Source: Arthrobotrys musiformis
Lineage: Eukaryota > Ascomycota > Orbiliomycetes > Orbiliales > Orbiliaceae
Length of the DNA stretch: 64,000 nt
Reading direction: 5' to 3'
Assembly (NCBI GenBank): GCA_036971715.1
Contig: JAVHJL010000011.1
Span: 248,001 to 312,000 of the forward strand
This document shows positions 53,692 to 64,000 of the stretch, in pieces; position 1 is the stretch's first letter; each line of letters begins with the position of its first letter. The notes under the pieces were generated by a model. The model was given only the letters and a program-made list of their open reading frames with translations. It ran no database searches and was not told the origin of the DNA. The position numbers and the translations under genes were made by a program.

Positions 53692-56600
53692 TTACCCCAC
53701 AAATGCTGTAAGAAATGCCTGTCTCCTTTCCTCCTCCCGCTTCTCCAGAGTCTCGCTCCTCCATCCGTCCATTGCTGTGGGGCGCCTTACGATGACCTCT
53801 GCAAACTCCTTAATCACGCTTTTCTTAACCAGTTCCGTGGTCGTTAGCCTGCTACTAGCACTCAGCCTTTTGACCAGGGCCGCTGGTGTAAGTGCTTGCG
53901 AAGAAAAGTTGTTGGTTATCGCCGCATCGTACTTCGGGGATAGAAGTGATATAACCTCTGATATGAAACCGGTAAGGTAGATAAAGACGTTGGCATGGAC
54001 GGGTGGAGCTGCGGTAGGTAGCATATCGAGGATTTTATCAGCTCCGGCTTTTCCACCAACGCCCTTTACGACTTCTCCATAGAGGGAGCCCGGGAGAACG
54101 CCTTCCTTGAGGTACCCTAGCCAGTCGAGTAGAGTCTCAGACATAGCTTCGCACTTATCCTCTTCTGAGAATCCATTGCGATCAACCTCCTCCCATGCCC
54201 AGTCCTTGTCGCAATCAAGTGACTCCCTTATCCATCTCTTCAGTGCGGATCGAGCATGGATGGAAGATCGGTTTAGCTCTTCGACTCCCTCGTAATCATC
54301 CCCTCTGTCGTCCGTAAGGCCTAGAAGACGAGGTTAGTTCGCACCGCGGTAGTGGCTGATTAAAGATAGACCTAGCTACATACCCCAAGTCTCCCTCACG
54401 AAAGGCCACCCCGGTAACATTGTCCACCTGACCCCCTCTCCACCTTCACTCATCACAATGCTCCTCAAAGTTAGCAAAAGGTACTCTGTCATCCTGAACA
54501 GCTCCCGTGGCGCGCTCCAATGCGCTTCACCGGCGCACTTCGGGTTTCCCCTAATGCCACCGGCAGAATCGGGGATTTTCAGTAATTCAGTAAGCCCGTA
54601 TCCTAGGAATGTCGGCTTAAACTCAGCCTTAACAGGAATAAACTTGTCCTGGCCCTGGGACACTCGCATCACCAACACATCCGCTAGTTGTTCCTTTCCT
54701 TTGTTTAGGTGGCGGAGAAGGGAAGCGTGGACAGATCGTGGCTGCCGACCGTATTTTCTTGGAGGAAGGGCGAGCTCTAGTGTAACGGCCTCAGCCTCAC
54801 CCGGCCGTAATATATGTGGCCCATCGGTTTCTGAATTATTGAATTTTGCCGACAGCCATACCTTGCATACTTCCTCCGCTGGCCCGCCAGCGGCGCTGCT
54901 ATCCTCCCCAAAAGCCATGGGGTCATTAACATCCTCGGACGTCACTTTAGTAAAGCCGTCGTCGTCGTCGTCCATGATAGCAGGCAGAACGGGCCGTTTA
55001 ACAAATTCACACACAGCCGCCGTCCGACCTGTGTTCGCAATCGTTACGGTGCGACGAACCACCTGGTCCCAAGTGACGTCTCCGAAGTCAACTATTTCGT
55101 CATGAGAATTTCCATCCACAATTACCGTAACTGCAGGACGAGATTCATTTTCGTGGCGATCAAGTTCCTTCACGACTTCTATTTGTGTCTGAGAACGTTT
55201 CTCCTGGTCTACCCCAAGGTACTCGAGGGAGAATTCCGCGCTTACAGGTTTGTGGTCCGATTCAACGACTGATTGGTGCGAAAAGTACTTTAGTAGTTTC
55301 AAGGGGGTAGCGATATCGGATATGTCGATATCGTTGATCGTAGTGATCTCGTGATCGTTATTTGGAGGGATTTTCAAGTCATTTTCATCTGTACGCAACT
55401 CGGATTCATCACCAACCTCCTCCTCATCCACAAACTCGAATAAAACATCACTGTGCTCAGTTCCATCGAGATGGGATTCCCGATTTCGGTCTCTGGCGTC
55501 GGCTAACCTTCGCGCTTTTAGCCGTTCGATCTCTTCCTCTTCGACTTTCCAATCTTTCCATAAAATTCGATCGCAATAACTAGGTATTCTCGCTTTTTCG
55601 CTCGTGTCGAATGTGGATATCGTGCCAGGGTCATATTTGTACGTCGGTACAAACATAATTTTGCCTTCATGAAAGTACTCAAATGCTTTCCCTTCAGCCT
55701 GCACCTTTCGTAGCTGATCGCTTTGAAGGAAATAACTGATCGTCTCTTCGAAGGTGCGATCTGACTCCGAGCGGTTGGTCTCACCATCATCTGTGCTATC
55801 CGGGGCCTGTTGATCAAGGCTTAATTTGAGTACCGGATCACTCCCGTCCGCTTCTGGAGGCAGGAATTTGTGGATCGCTTTCCGTATTTCGTTCCCGGGC
55901 ATCTCGAGTCTATAATTTAGATCCCCGGCCCAGACCACAATATCACATTCCTTGAATGGGTATCCATTCGGATGCGCTGCCGCAACAGCCTCTGGGGCGA
56001 CCCCGCCCCCAGATATCGGTAGCGGAGTTGGGTGAAAGTATGCCCTTCTCATGATCTCTGAATAGTCCCAATTTCTTCGATCCACGGAATTGACGAAAGC
56101 CGCAAGATGACAATTCACAAAGACAACCGTGGCCCCTCTTTCGTCCTTCGACTCTCGTAGCTCCTCGATCGAGCTATCGGCGAATGACGGTGGCGATATT
56201 CCAGCGGCGGGCAAACCCCCAAAAACTAGCCTAGCCATCGTACCACCTTTATTGCCCATGTAACCCATCAGCCCCGTACCCACGCTTGTCGAGCTCGGCG
56301 TAGTGATCTGAGGCGCGATGTCGGGTGAAACGTAAACGAACATCAAAAGCCCCACCAGTTGTTGGACGAGAAGACACCGATACTCGGGAAGAGCGGCCTA
56401 TTTAACCCACACACCGGTTCGTATCTTAGTCAATCATAATTCCACTCCCGAGGCGGTAAGTAGTGGGCGGCGAGAATTGACAGGACAATTGTCGCTTTTA
56501 TTTCCCTACCTGAATCTCTTCTTTCCACCGTTTCTGCACTGCCTCATCCACTGACCGGATAAAGTTTTCCGGGGCAGTAACGTCCACTACTTCTTGGAGA

Positions 56601-57205
56601 CATATCACATGGACGCAATTGTGCACCAGTGCTCTCTCTCGGTCGCTCAGTACATGATGTCGTCGAATTTGCCTTTCCTCCGACAGGCTATTAAGTCCCG
56701 CAGTAGATTCGCCCTGGTCCGCGGCGAGAATGGTGTTTTGCCTCTCATTTGTCGTTTCTTGTCCCTCTCGTCTATCAATGCCTCTACTAGCTTCCGTCTC
56801 CGCACCGTAAAGTCCCGATTGGATTTGAGCAGGGCCGAGCGCTCCTTGTCCATTATTTCGAGAATGGGCGTCCTCAACCGCCTGCCTGGGTTCTTGGGCA
56901 GAACCTGTTCCGGTCCCGTCTCGTCGCCGAGATATGAGATCAAACCGTCCGGTTCCCGAGACGTGCTTGTCGACCTCTGTGGTACCTCTTGATGCCGTTG
57001 ATTCTCCGAGGACGGATCTAATGGCTTTGTGTGTTCCTTCAATCGAGGCGACGTTCCATGTTGTGATTTTGATTGTGCATCTTTGTCGCTGTAGGAACTC
57101 TTTGCGACGGTGGTAGAGAGCGGCTGCGACGGGGCCGCCAACCAGCTTTTCGAGATCGTGAGTCGGCTGAGGACCGCTTGGGTCGGAAGCACTCGGGGTC
57201 GCCAT
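53692..57205 (-). CDS. OCRL/INPP5B-like inositol polyphosphate 5-phosphatase
   Basis: Removes the 5-phosphate from phosphoinositides at membranes. Exons 57205..56510, 56397..54384 and 54320..53692 give about 1112 residues; introns are 112 and 63 nt, the second with a CTAAC branch. The catalytic domain starts TIKITTWNVASIEGT in exon 1. After a charged insert it continues VICLQEVVDV, QLVGLLMFVYV, GYMGNKGGTMAR, VNCHLAAFVNSVDRRNWDY, WAGDLNYR (near residue 387), IPSYCDRILW (near 503) and SDHKPVSAEF (near 612), all diagnostic of the family. An ASH-type beta domain follows (VDFGDVTWDQVVRRTVTIAN onward). The last 210 residues match the catalytically inactive RhoGAP-like end of OCRL (GSLYGEVV; ILDMLPTAAPPVHANVFIYL). 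Inserts of acidic and Ser-rich sequence in exon 1 and after CDRILW make it longer than human OCRL. Confidence 0.92.
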
Positions 57206-58196
57206 AGGGCTGTCATGAGCGATAAGCTTCTCGGACGGGGTGCGTAGATATGCGGGTACGGGCGGCGATATGGGAATTAAGTGGGGGTTTTCGCGGTGAC
57301 GTTGGTGTGAGGGTGGGTTTGCTTGGTTACGGAGAATGGAATTCAGTGTCTCGGCACCGAAGTCTATATACAGGCCGCCAACACAAAAACTCCAACAATC
57401 CCAGCCAGCCCTTCCGGCAGCTAGAGTACAAGACCAGCGTAGAGCCTGGAGTACGCTTTAGTAACAAATAGGTAATTAGTAATATGCTATCGACTCGACC
57501 TGTTCTCTACCATAAGTTCAATTCATAAGAGACATGGTCTTGTGAATAAGGTCGGAACTTTGTATCAGATAATCAAAATGGGCTAAGATTCATTCGATCA
57601 GAGCTGCAGAGCTAAAGCTGTCAGATTTAACATAATTTAGGTAAGACCTAGGGAAATTTAGTATAACATAATACCCACTGATGATCGATGATTCGATGCA
57701 GTTTTGGTCTCCTAGCTAGCTCCTCGCGATTGGGTGTGGGGTTAAGCAGTGTTCTAAGATTACAAGTCTTAGCCAGCCAGTCAAGAAGCATTTCGATAAG
57801 ATTCACCTTCAGCTGTGCCGCAACGGCGCTTCAAGCTGAGTGCTACGAGCTGACATTACAGCCATCGCACCCGCAACGTATAAATATATAGTTACACCTC
57901 ACCTTCCTTCTCACAAATATCTGGATCCTTCCACATATAAATGGAGAGTACCGTAATCGCTAAGTTCAATCCCCATGTTATAAAGCTTATAAAGGGGGTA
58001 TTCAAGCGGTACAACACATGCACAGGCGCCTAGGTGTAGCTCCGGAAGAATACCCCGATCTCGACCTTGAGTATAACTATCCATTTACGTACTCAATAAT
58101 TCAAAACTGCTGGGTCAGCGCTGTGGAGAGTAGACGAATCTACACCTTTGATCGAGTTTCAATCGCACGAAATCTAGTTCAAAAGAAGCACCTGTA
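57206..58196. other. Divergent intergenic region
   Basis: About 1 kb between the 5-phosphatase gene (-) and an F-box gene (+). No repeats or supported small genes. Confidence 0.45.
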
Positions 58197-59735
58197 ATGG
58201 CCCCGATCCTCTCTATCCCGTATGACATCTTCATTATTTTCGGTGAATATGTCGACGACGAGGATGACTTTCTAGCTCTGCGGATGACTTGCAAGGAATT
58301 CAATGAGAAATTCCGCGAATTCCATCTAAAATCCATATACGCCTCCCGCCGTCTCTTTTACGCCCCCCAAAGCTTTGAGAATTTATTGAAAATCTCAAAA
58401 CATCCTTCTGGAATAAATAAACTCGTCCGAGACCTCACCATATGTTGGGCGACACCGTACTACAAACTCAACTCAGGGAGGGATCATCTAGTTTTGGAAA
58501 TTATCGGATCCGCACATACCCACAACGAAGAATTCGATGACATCCGAGATCTAATCTTCGACATCGCCAAACTTGCGGTCAAAGGGATGAAGGACATTCA
58601 AAAGTTTCAAAAATCTGGTAAAGAAGCTGAGATACTTAGCTCAGCATTAAAAAACTTACCAAACCTGCGATCTATCCAAATTCACCGAGACAGAAGACAA
58701 TGGGAATCGTTTTCTCGATCCGAAATCAACTTATTCTTTCCGGGCCTCGAAATGACACCTGGCAAGCGCCTTCCTAAAATCCCCAAAGCGATCGGATATG
58801 GAGGGCATACATATGTGCTCCGTGGCATGGAGCTTGTGGCCGGGCCTTTGCATATGGAGCGCCCAGCAAAGTCTTTCTGGCAGCTGCCATTATCTTCCAT
58901 CTTATTGTCGGAAATCACATATCTCGAAATGGTTTCATGCAGCCCTATGGATAGCAATTGTCACGCGGCTAGTGGCAGTGGCGTTCACATGGAATTTTTC
59001 GACATGTCCCCGGATCAGCTAGCTTCGTTCAAGGTAGCCCTGGGTAATTTAAAATCCCTGAAATTGGAGATTGGAACATTAAGAGACGCCTATGAAGGGA
59101 GACCCGAGAGAATGGCTGATCTAAACGCAAAATTTTGCGATTGGCTCGAGGCAGTCGGATCGAATCTCGAGGAACTATCCCTCCGGAGAGGTTTTTGCAG
59201 CGATAGCATTCGCCACGCACATACCTTTCCTACTAAATCGGGGCTACCAAAACTAAAGAGATTATCATTGAAACTTGTCGCGATGTATCGTCTCAACCTT
59301 CAGCAGTTCTTGGACAAGAGCAAAACAGAGCTGCGAGAGTTGCGTATCGAATATTGCACTTTGGAGCACGACGACCATCCGACCACACGATGGTATACTG
59401 TCTTGCAATATCTAAACGAAAATTGCGAGCGTTTGCAGAAGCTTTTTCTAGACCCATTCTTTGAAGATGATGTGGACTTGGATGAAAATAGTATATCCGA
59501 CGACATAGAGACACCGTCTTTTAAATTACCGTTGTTACATGCAAAGACAACAGGCGACTCAATATTTCGCAGCTGCTTTTGGAATATTTCATTCCCTCCC
59601 CCGGATTCTATTCCATATACAGCGTTTAAGCCGATTGGAGAAATTTTGCGGCGTCCACTGACGGCAGAGGGATTTTGGGATTTGGCCAGCGACAGAAAAT
59701 GGAGATTCCATGAATTCATTGAGTCTAAAACTTGA
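58197..59735 (+). CDS. F-box protein
   Basis: Single exon, 512 residues. The F-box is at residues 5-42 (ILSIPYDIFIIFGEYVDDED followed by DFLALRMTCKEFNEKF). Leucine-spaced repeats follow (LKNLPNLRSIQIHRD; ITYLEMVSCS; LGNLKSLKLEIGTL; LEELSLRRGF; LKRLSLKLVAM; LRELRIEYCTL; LQKLFLDPFF). The C-terminus is basic with Trp (FWDLASDRKWRFHEFIESK). By family it is a substrate adaptor of an SCF ubiquitin ligase; its targets are unknown. The FL-x-LR-x-TC-x-EF pattern after the F-box resembles FLRLLAVCRAL of the frameshifted gene at 39730. Confidence 0.82.
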   Translation: MAPILSIPYDIFIIFGEYVDDEDDFLALRMTCKEFNEKFREFHLKSIYASRRLFYAPQSFENLLKISKHPSGINKLVRDLTICWATPYYKLNSGRDHLVLEIIGSAHTHNEEFDDIRDLIFDIAKLAVKGMKDIQKFQKSGKEAEILSSALKNLPNLRSIQIHRDRRQWESFSRSEINLFFPGLEMTPGKRLPKIPKAIGYGGHTYVLRGMELVAGPLHMERPAKSFWQLPLSSILLSEITYLEMVSCSPMDSNCHAASGSGVHMEFFDMSPDQLASFKVALGNLKSLKLEIGTLRDAYEGRPERMADLNAKFCDWLEAVGSNLEELSLRRGFCSDSIRHAHTFPTKSGLPKLKRLSLKLVAMYRLNLQQFLDKSKTELRELRIEYCTLEHDDHPTTRWYTVLQYLNENCERLQKLFLDPFFEDDVDLDENSISDDIETPSFKLPLLHAKTTGDSIFRSCFWNISFPPPDSIPYTAFKPIGEILRRPLTAEGFWDLASDRKWRFHEFIESKT

Positions 59736-61569
59736 TACCCCAAGATTTTATATATATGTGTGTATATTTACGGATGTTTAATTAAGTAGCCAACTAGTGG
59801 CAAAGATACAGCTAGTCGTCGTTGCCCAAAGCCGATAAATGAGGCTCCAAAGTATATAGAATAAGTAAATCGTGTGCTATGTGACCAGTTGCTGGATACA
59901 TTCTAACCATATATGACGTTCTTCTTTCAATCACCATAAATATAAGGTCCTTCGTTCTTAAGTTTCGGTAATTGGCGATATGGGCGATGGTATCACGATA
60001 TCGACGTCCGAGTGTACTAAGTTCCAGTAGTAGGCTCAACCATAGCCAATCCTCATGCCCCAATCCACAGGCATCTGCCTAAAAAGTAGTGTTCACTCGT
60101 AGCTGTACAGTAATATAAACAACTCGGTAACTCGGACTCTCAGCTTTGATTCGCTGCTTGATTACAACTTCTCTTTCTGGTGCTATTGATTTAGCAAAAT
60201 TTCTAGCGAAAGGCTTCCGGAGCATTTTGGAATCGGCGGCATAGAAATTTCTGATGACCCCCAGTTCTGTGCACTGGGCCTGGCTTATAATCAACTGCGA
60301 AGACGATGATACCGAGGTACATTTCGATTGGGCCGGCTCGTGGGGGACAATGCGAGCTCTTGGAATGGAAAAAAATCGTGATTTTATGCCATGGTATGAT
60401 TAACGGATGTTATGGGCAGGCAGATATATCTTGCTTCAAACCATATCATTGAAGCCAAAGGATGCAGTAGTCAGACAAAATTTGGTGACTAGGATTATTT
60501 GTACCCTGTTGAAGCGGCCAATGTTGGTTGCACACGCTAAAGTAACATCATCACGCTGTCCAAAACTCTTATACGATTTGGCTAGAGGTACATGATTTCA
60601 AATACAATACTACGTACTTTCCTTCTGCCAAGAATAAAGAATTTTTCTCTACCTATCTTGAAGTGTGAGCATGGTCCGTGGATCCAAAGATTAGTGTTTC
60701 AGAAAAGACCATGTAGAAGTTGCATCCGGGTAGACATGGTACCCCCCTGCCTGCATATTGCTATATAAGGTTCCGACGAAGTACCGACCTCCCTAAAAGA
60801 GCCAATAAAATATTAGACTCCCGTATTGTGGGCACCCTTGTTTGCAGGTTTCTTCTGCAAACCCACGAGCCTCATTCAATTGCCGGAGAAATATATCTTA
60901 TCAAAATTTTTGAACCCGTGCGAGCGACCACAGAGAGCACAACGATCTTCGAAGCCTAGGTATGTCCCTGTAAAAAGTCTTACGAAAATTTATGAATCAG
61001 TTGATACGATTTCCTTGAACTAACACAAGTCCTATTCTCTATTTTGTAGTGGAAGGAGATACCAGGCAATCGTGGGTTAAGTGTCAAATATAAACATACC
61101 TGCACACATCGGTCCCTTCCACTAGCTACCCGTCAGAAGTGCGGAACTATACTATCCGGGTGCGCGGATGCGGCTCCTGAGATAGTGTCTAGTATAACCC
61201 AATCGAACTCACCTTCTATCAAATGTTCCCGGGCGGATGTCAGACATCGGACAAGGCAGCTAGTCGCACAGCACATCTGCCGGTTTTGCTCTTCCCTCCA
61301 GCCACTGTGCCAACACGGACCCTTGTTGTATTTTAATTATCAGTCGTTCAAGCTTAAGTTTGCAGGTAGCTCGGCCGGAATATTCACAGTATGGATCTGG
61401 ATGATTTCCGACAGGTATTTAGGCGGGCATATATAAATCACCTACAATCCCAATAAAGAAGCATGTAAACTTAATGTAGTATCTTAATCTTAACACTTTT
61501 GTCGTTCCAAGTATACTAGCATCATTATTCTCTTGGCGCACCCTGGAATTGTACCAAAGCCGGAGCACA
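59736..61569. other. Gene-poor region upstream of the LysM gene
   Basis: About 1.8 kb. It ends with TATATAAA at 61430-61437, 133-140 nt upstream of the LysM ATG. Short frames exist on both strands without support. Confidence 0.5.
61430..61437 (+). promoter_or_regulatory. TATA box of the LysM gene
   Basis: TATATAAA, 133-140 nt upstream of the ATG at 61570. Confidence 0.5.
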
Positions 61570-63142
61570 ATGCCGTCCTGGATATTTACATTCATTTCAC
61601 TAGCGACTTCATTCAGTTTCGTGACTGGAAGAGCTGCTTATGGCAAAAGGGACAGCCAGCCTCCCGGACCTATAGCCCCGGGGACTACTGGAAATTGCAA
61701 TTGGTATCAGTTAATCGAAAGCGAGACGACATGTGACAGCATATATCGAGGTCATTCTATTACTGAAGCACAATTTCTTAGCTGGGTAAGCAAATTTCTA
61801 TTTATATCCCAACTCCACAGTTTAGACAAGCAATCAATACTGACGCAAGGGAGAAAACCTAGAACCCATCAGTTGGGTCCCCGTGCTCGCTGGTTGTTGG
61901 AAATGCATACTGCGTCGAGGTCGCCAGTGAACTGTCGCCTACCGCAACAGATTTGAGGATGTCGAGCGCCTCAACAGAAACTGAAATTACCACACCCCTT
62001 CCAACCCAGGGACAAATGGTCTCTGATTGTAATAAGTGGTGAGCCTATAAAACATCCCCCAGGCAGTACACATGCATAGTGTATGTGATATGGATAACTG
62101 ACATTTTAAGCGAAGGTATTTCGTAAATAACGGTGATACATGTGCCATTATCACAAGCAAGACCGGTGCTACTCAAGCTCAGTTATATGCGTGGAATGGG
62201 TCTATAGACAGCGACTGCAGCGGCCTTTGGGCGAATGTCTACGTATGTATTCACCGTATACCAAATATTGAGCTCCAGTTTCTCCGGTTTCTGACATACC
62301 AGCGGGAGGCCGTTTAGATATGCATTGGCACGACGAGTGTTACTGTAGCTCCACCAAAATCCACTACCACTACTACTAAGCCCACCACGACTACCATGAA
62401 GATTACAACAACTACGGGAAACGGCGTAGCCACCCCCACCCCCTACCAACCTGGGATGACAAAAAGCTGTAAAAAATTCAAGCTGGTGCAAAATGGAGAT
62501 ACCTGCGCTGCCATCATCTCAAAATACGGTATCAGCCAGGCCCAGTTCGTCGCATGGAATCCCGCCATCAAAAGCGATTGCTCCGCTCTGTGGGTAGATA
62601 ACTGGGTCTGCGTCGAAATTATCGGTATGACCATCACCAAAACGACCAAAACGACAACTAAAGCCACTACTACGGGAAATGGGGTCTCGACTCCTACACC
62701 TCACCAAACCGGAATGACAAAGAACTGCAAAGAATTTCGTCAAGTGCAAAGCGGAGATACCTGTGCCTCTATCACTGCTAAGTATGGTATCACGCAAGCG
62801 CAGCTTATCTCATGGAATCCGGCCATTAAAAGTGACTGCTCAAGCCTTTGGGCTAAATACTATATCTGCGTCAAGCCCATAGGCTTCAAACCGAACCCGA
62901 CGACTACGACGAAAAAACCCACTACGACAAAAGGTAATGGCATCACCACGCCTACTCCCGTTCAGAAAGGGATAACGAAAAAATGCAAAAGCTTTAGACA
63001 AGTGCAAAAGGGGGATACTTGTGCCAGTATCCAAAAGAAATCCAATATCACATTCAAGCAATTCTATAGCTGGAATCCGGCTGTTGGGGCCGAATGCAAG
63101 TCCTTGTGGTCCAAGTATTATGTCTGTGTAGCGGTTTTGTAG
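61570..63142 (+). CDS. Secreted protein with five LysM domains
   Basis: Binds chitin oligomers by family; secreted fungal LysM proteins shield hyphae or mask chitin from recognition. Exons 61570..61785, 61863..62038, 62116..62242 and 62318..63142 give about 447 residues; introns are 77, 77 and 75 nt with CTGAC branches in the last two. Residues 1-22 are a signal peptide (MPSWIFTFISLATSFSFVTG). LysM domains start at the conserved Cys at about residues 43, 128, 224, 310 and 396. Each shows the pattern C-x-Y/F-x4-GDTC ... I-x3-Q-x4-WNP ... C-x2-LW ... YVCV; the first is the most diverged. Thr-rich linkers (TTTTTKPTTTT) separate them. Domains 3-5 lie in near-identical 86-residue units within one exon. 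There is no catalytic domain. Confidence 0.92.
62417..63142 (+). repeat. 258-bp tandem units encoding LysM domains 3-5
   Basis: Units start at 62417, 62675 and 62933 with an exact 258-bp (86-codon) spacing. Each begins with a GNG-x-x-TPTP linker and contains one LysM domain; the last unit ends at the stop. Conservation is high between units 1 and 2. Confidence 0.85.
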
Positions 63143-63412
63143 CTGCTCAAAATTATGGAGGCAAAGGAATTTAAAGTAAATCTTTTGTATATAAGGTGGA
63201 CATGAAATTTTTAAAAGGGGCTGTCGTGGAAATTAAGCCCCGAGTCGATACATAGCTAGTGAAACAGCTACGAGAAGAGCGACTAGTACCTCATCTCAAA
63301 TGGTATCGAAAAGGCGTCTCTCTATATATACGTATATATATACCCTTAAAACAAAGGTCATAGCATTGAGGTTTGCCCCCGATCCACCCTCTTAAAGTAT
63401 GTACGCCTGTCT

Positions 63413-64000
63413 CTACCACCATTTTTTATAAGGCTTAAATTCGACATCGTGAGAAAAAAATCTCCCCCAGTTGACATCCTTCAAAATCCTCATATCGGGG
63501 TCCCCTTCAATGATATCTTCGAGTGAAACTCCCTCCCACGAAGAAATCCTATTGTTATTTCCGTATATCGGTCTAAAATTGAAAGGCATCCACTCATCCA
63601 CGCGTCCGGGCATACGTCTCCCGAGCGAGAGGGCCTGTAACTTTGGCCTACAAACCAAACGAGCGGCGACGTGGGGGTTTGTGACACTCGATGCTCCCAC
63701 CGTCTCAACGCCAGATAGTCCTGTACTGATGGTAGGAAATTCCAATTCGGGAAGAGTTGAAAGCAACTCTTTTCGCCACCACAAAACCCACCTAACAGGT
63801 GGCTTTACCTCAACAGATTCGCTTTCTAGGTCTAGCGGCGGCCTGTGGGATTTGGGAATTCGAAGCTCTTCAAAATCAACCGTTGACCTTTGGAGAAGGT
63901 GCAGGGCTTTTAATGATGATGGCAGTTTGAGCGGCTATAATATAAAAATCAATTAAGTCAATATACTGTGGTCTCGCGGATATACTCCCGATAAATAGGG
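63413..64000 (-). CDS. C-terminal exon of a probable F-box or leucine-rich protein, cut by the window edge
   Basis: An open frame of 174 codons runs from 63934 to the stop at 63413. It is preceded by a good acceptor (TTTTTATATTATAG ending at 63935) with a TTGAC-like branch at about 63958, so the gene continues upstream, probably beyond 64000. The translated exon begins PLKLPSSLKALHLLQRSTVD, like a leucine-repeat segment of the F-box proteins in this window. It continues VRWVLWWRKELLSTLPELEF and ends HDVEFKPYKKWW. The F-box itself is not in the window, so the family assignment is tentative. Confidence 0.5.

Overview
This window reads as nuclear DNA of a filamentous ascomycete (Pezizomycotina). 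Genes are compact, most carry short GT-AG introns of about 56-160 nt with CTAAC/CTGAC-type branch sites and CAG/TAG acceptors, and the recognisable products are fungal: a GH10 xylanase with an N-terminal CBM1, a GH78 rhamnosidase, a five-LysM secreted protein, a Dcp1 decapping subunit, a Pos5-type NAD(H) kinase and an OCRL-like phosphoinositide 5-phosphatase. The mix of F-box expansion and many orphan genes would suit Orbiliomycetes, but that placement is an inference. No rRNA, tRNA, CRISPR array or complete transposon was recognised by eye.

Layout. 0-20.6 kb: a secreted cell-surface type protein cut by the left edge (-); a gene-poor 2.9 kb; the rhamnosidase (+); an orphan with a membrane or signal segment (+); two adjacent orphan ORFs only 8 nt apart (-); two F-box genes (-); and the xylanase (-). 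22.4-37 kb: a block of seven orphan genes, six on the + strand. At least three, and perhaps six, look like diverged members of one undescribed family with a phase-0 intron at an equivalent position and CATC-rich leaders. 37.7-47.9 kb: DCP1, a frameshifted F-box gene, an intact F-box gene, a small conserved-looking gene and a large F-box gene. 47.9-52 kb: a 4.1 kb stretch with no supported gene. 52-64 kb: the NAD(H) kinase (-), the 5-phosphatase (-), an F-box gene (+), the LysM gene (+) and the last exon of another gene (-) cut by the right edge.

Together the window holds a few housekeeping genes (DCP1, NAD(H) kinase, 5-phosphatase), three plant- or fungal-wall-facing genes (xylanase, rhamnosidase, LysM protein) and a large lineage-specific fraction: six F-box genes and the orphan block. 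The xylanase and LysM protein have clear secretion signals; the rhamnosidase has none. Exon boundaries below were derived by hand from splice signals and reading-frame continuity, so single-nucleotide errors are possible. Two genes contain micro-exons of 22 and 16 nt, one intron appears to be GC-AG, and one F-box gene needs a one-base frameshift correction to be intact.
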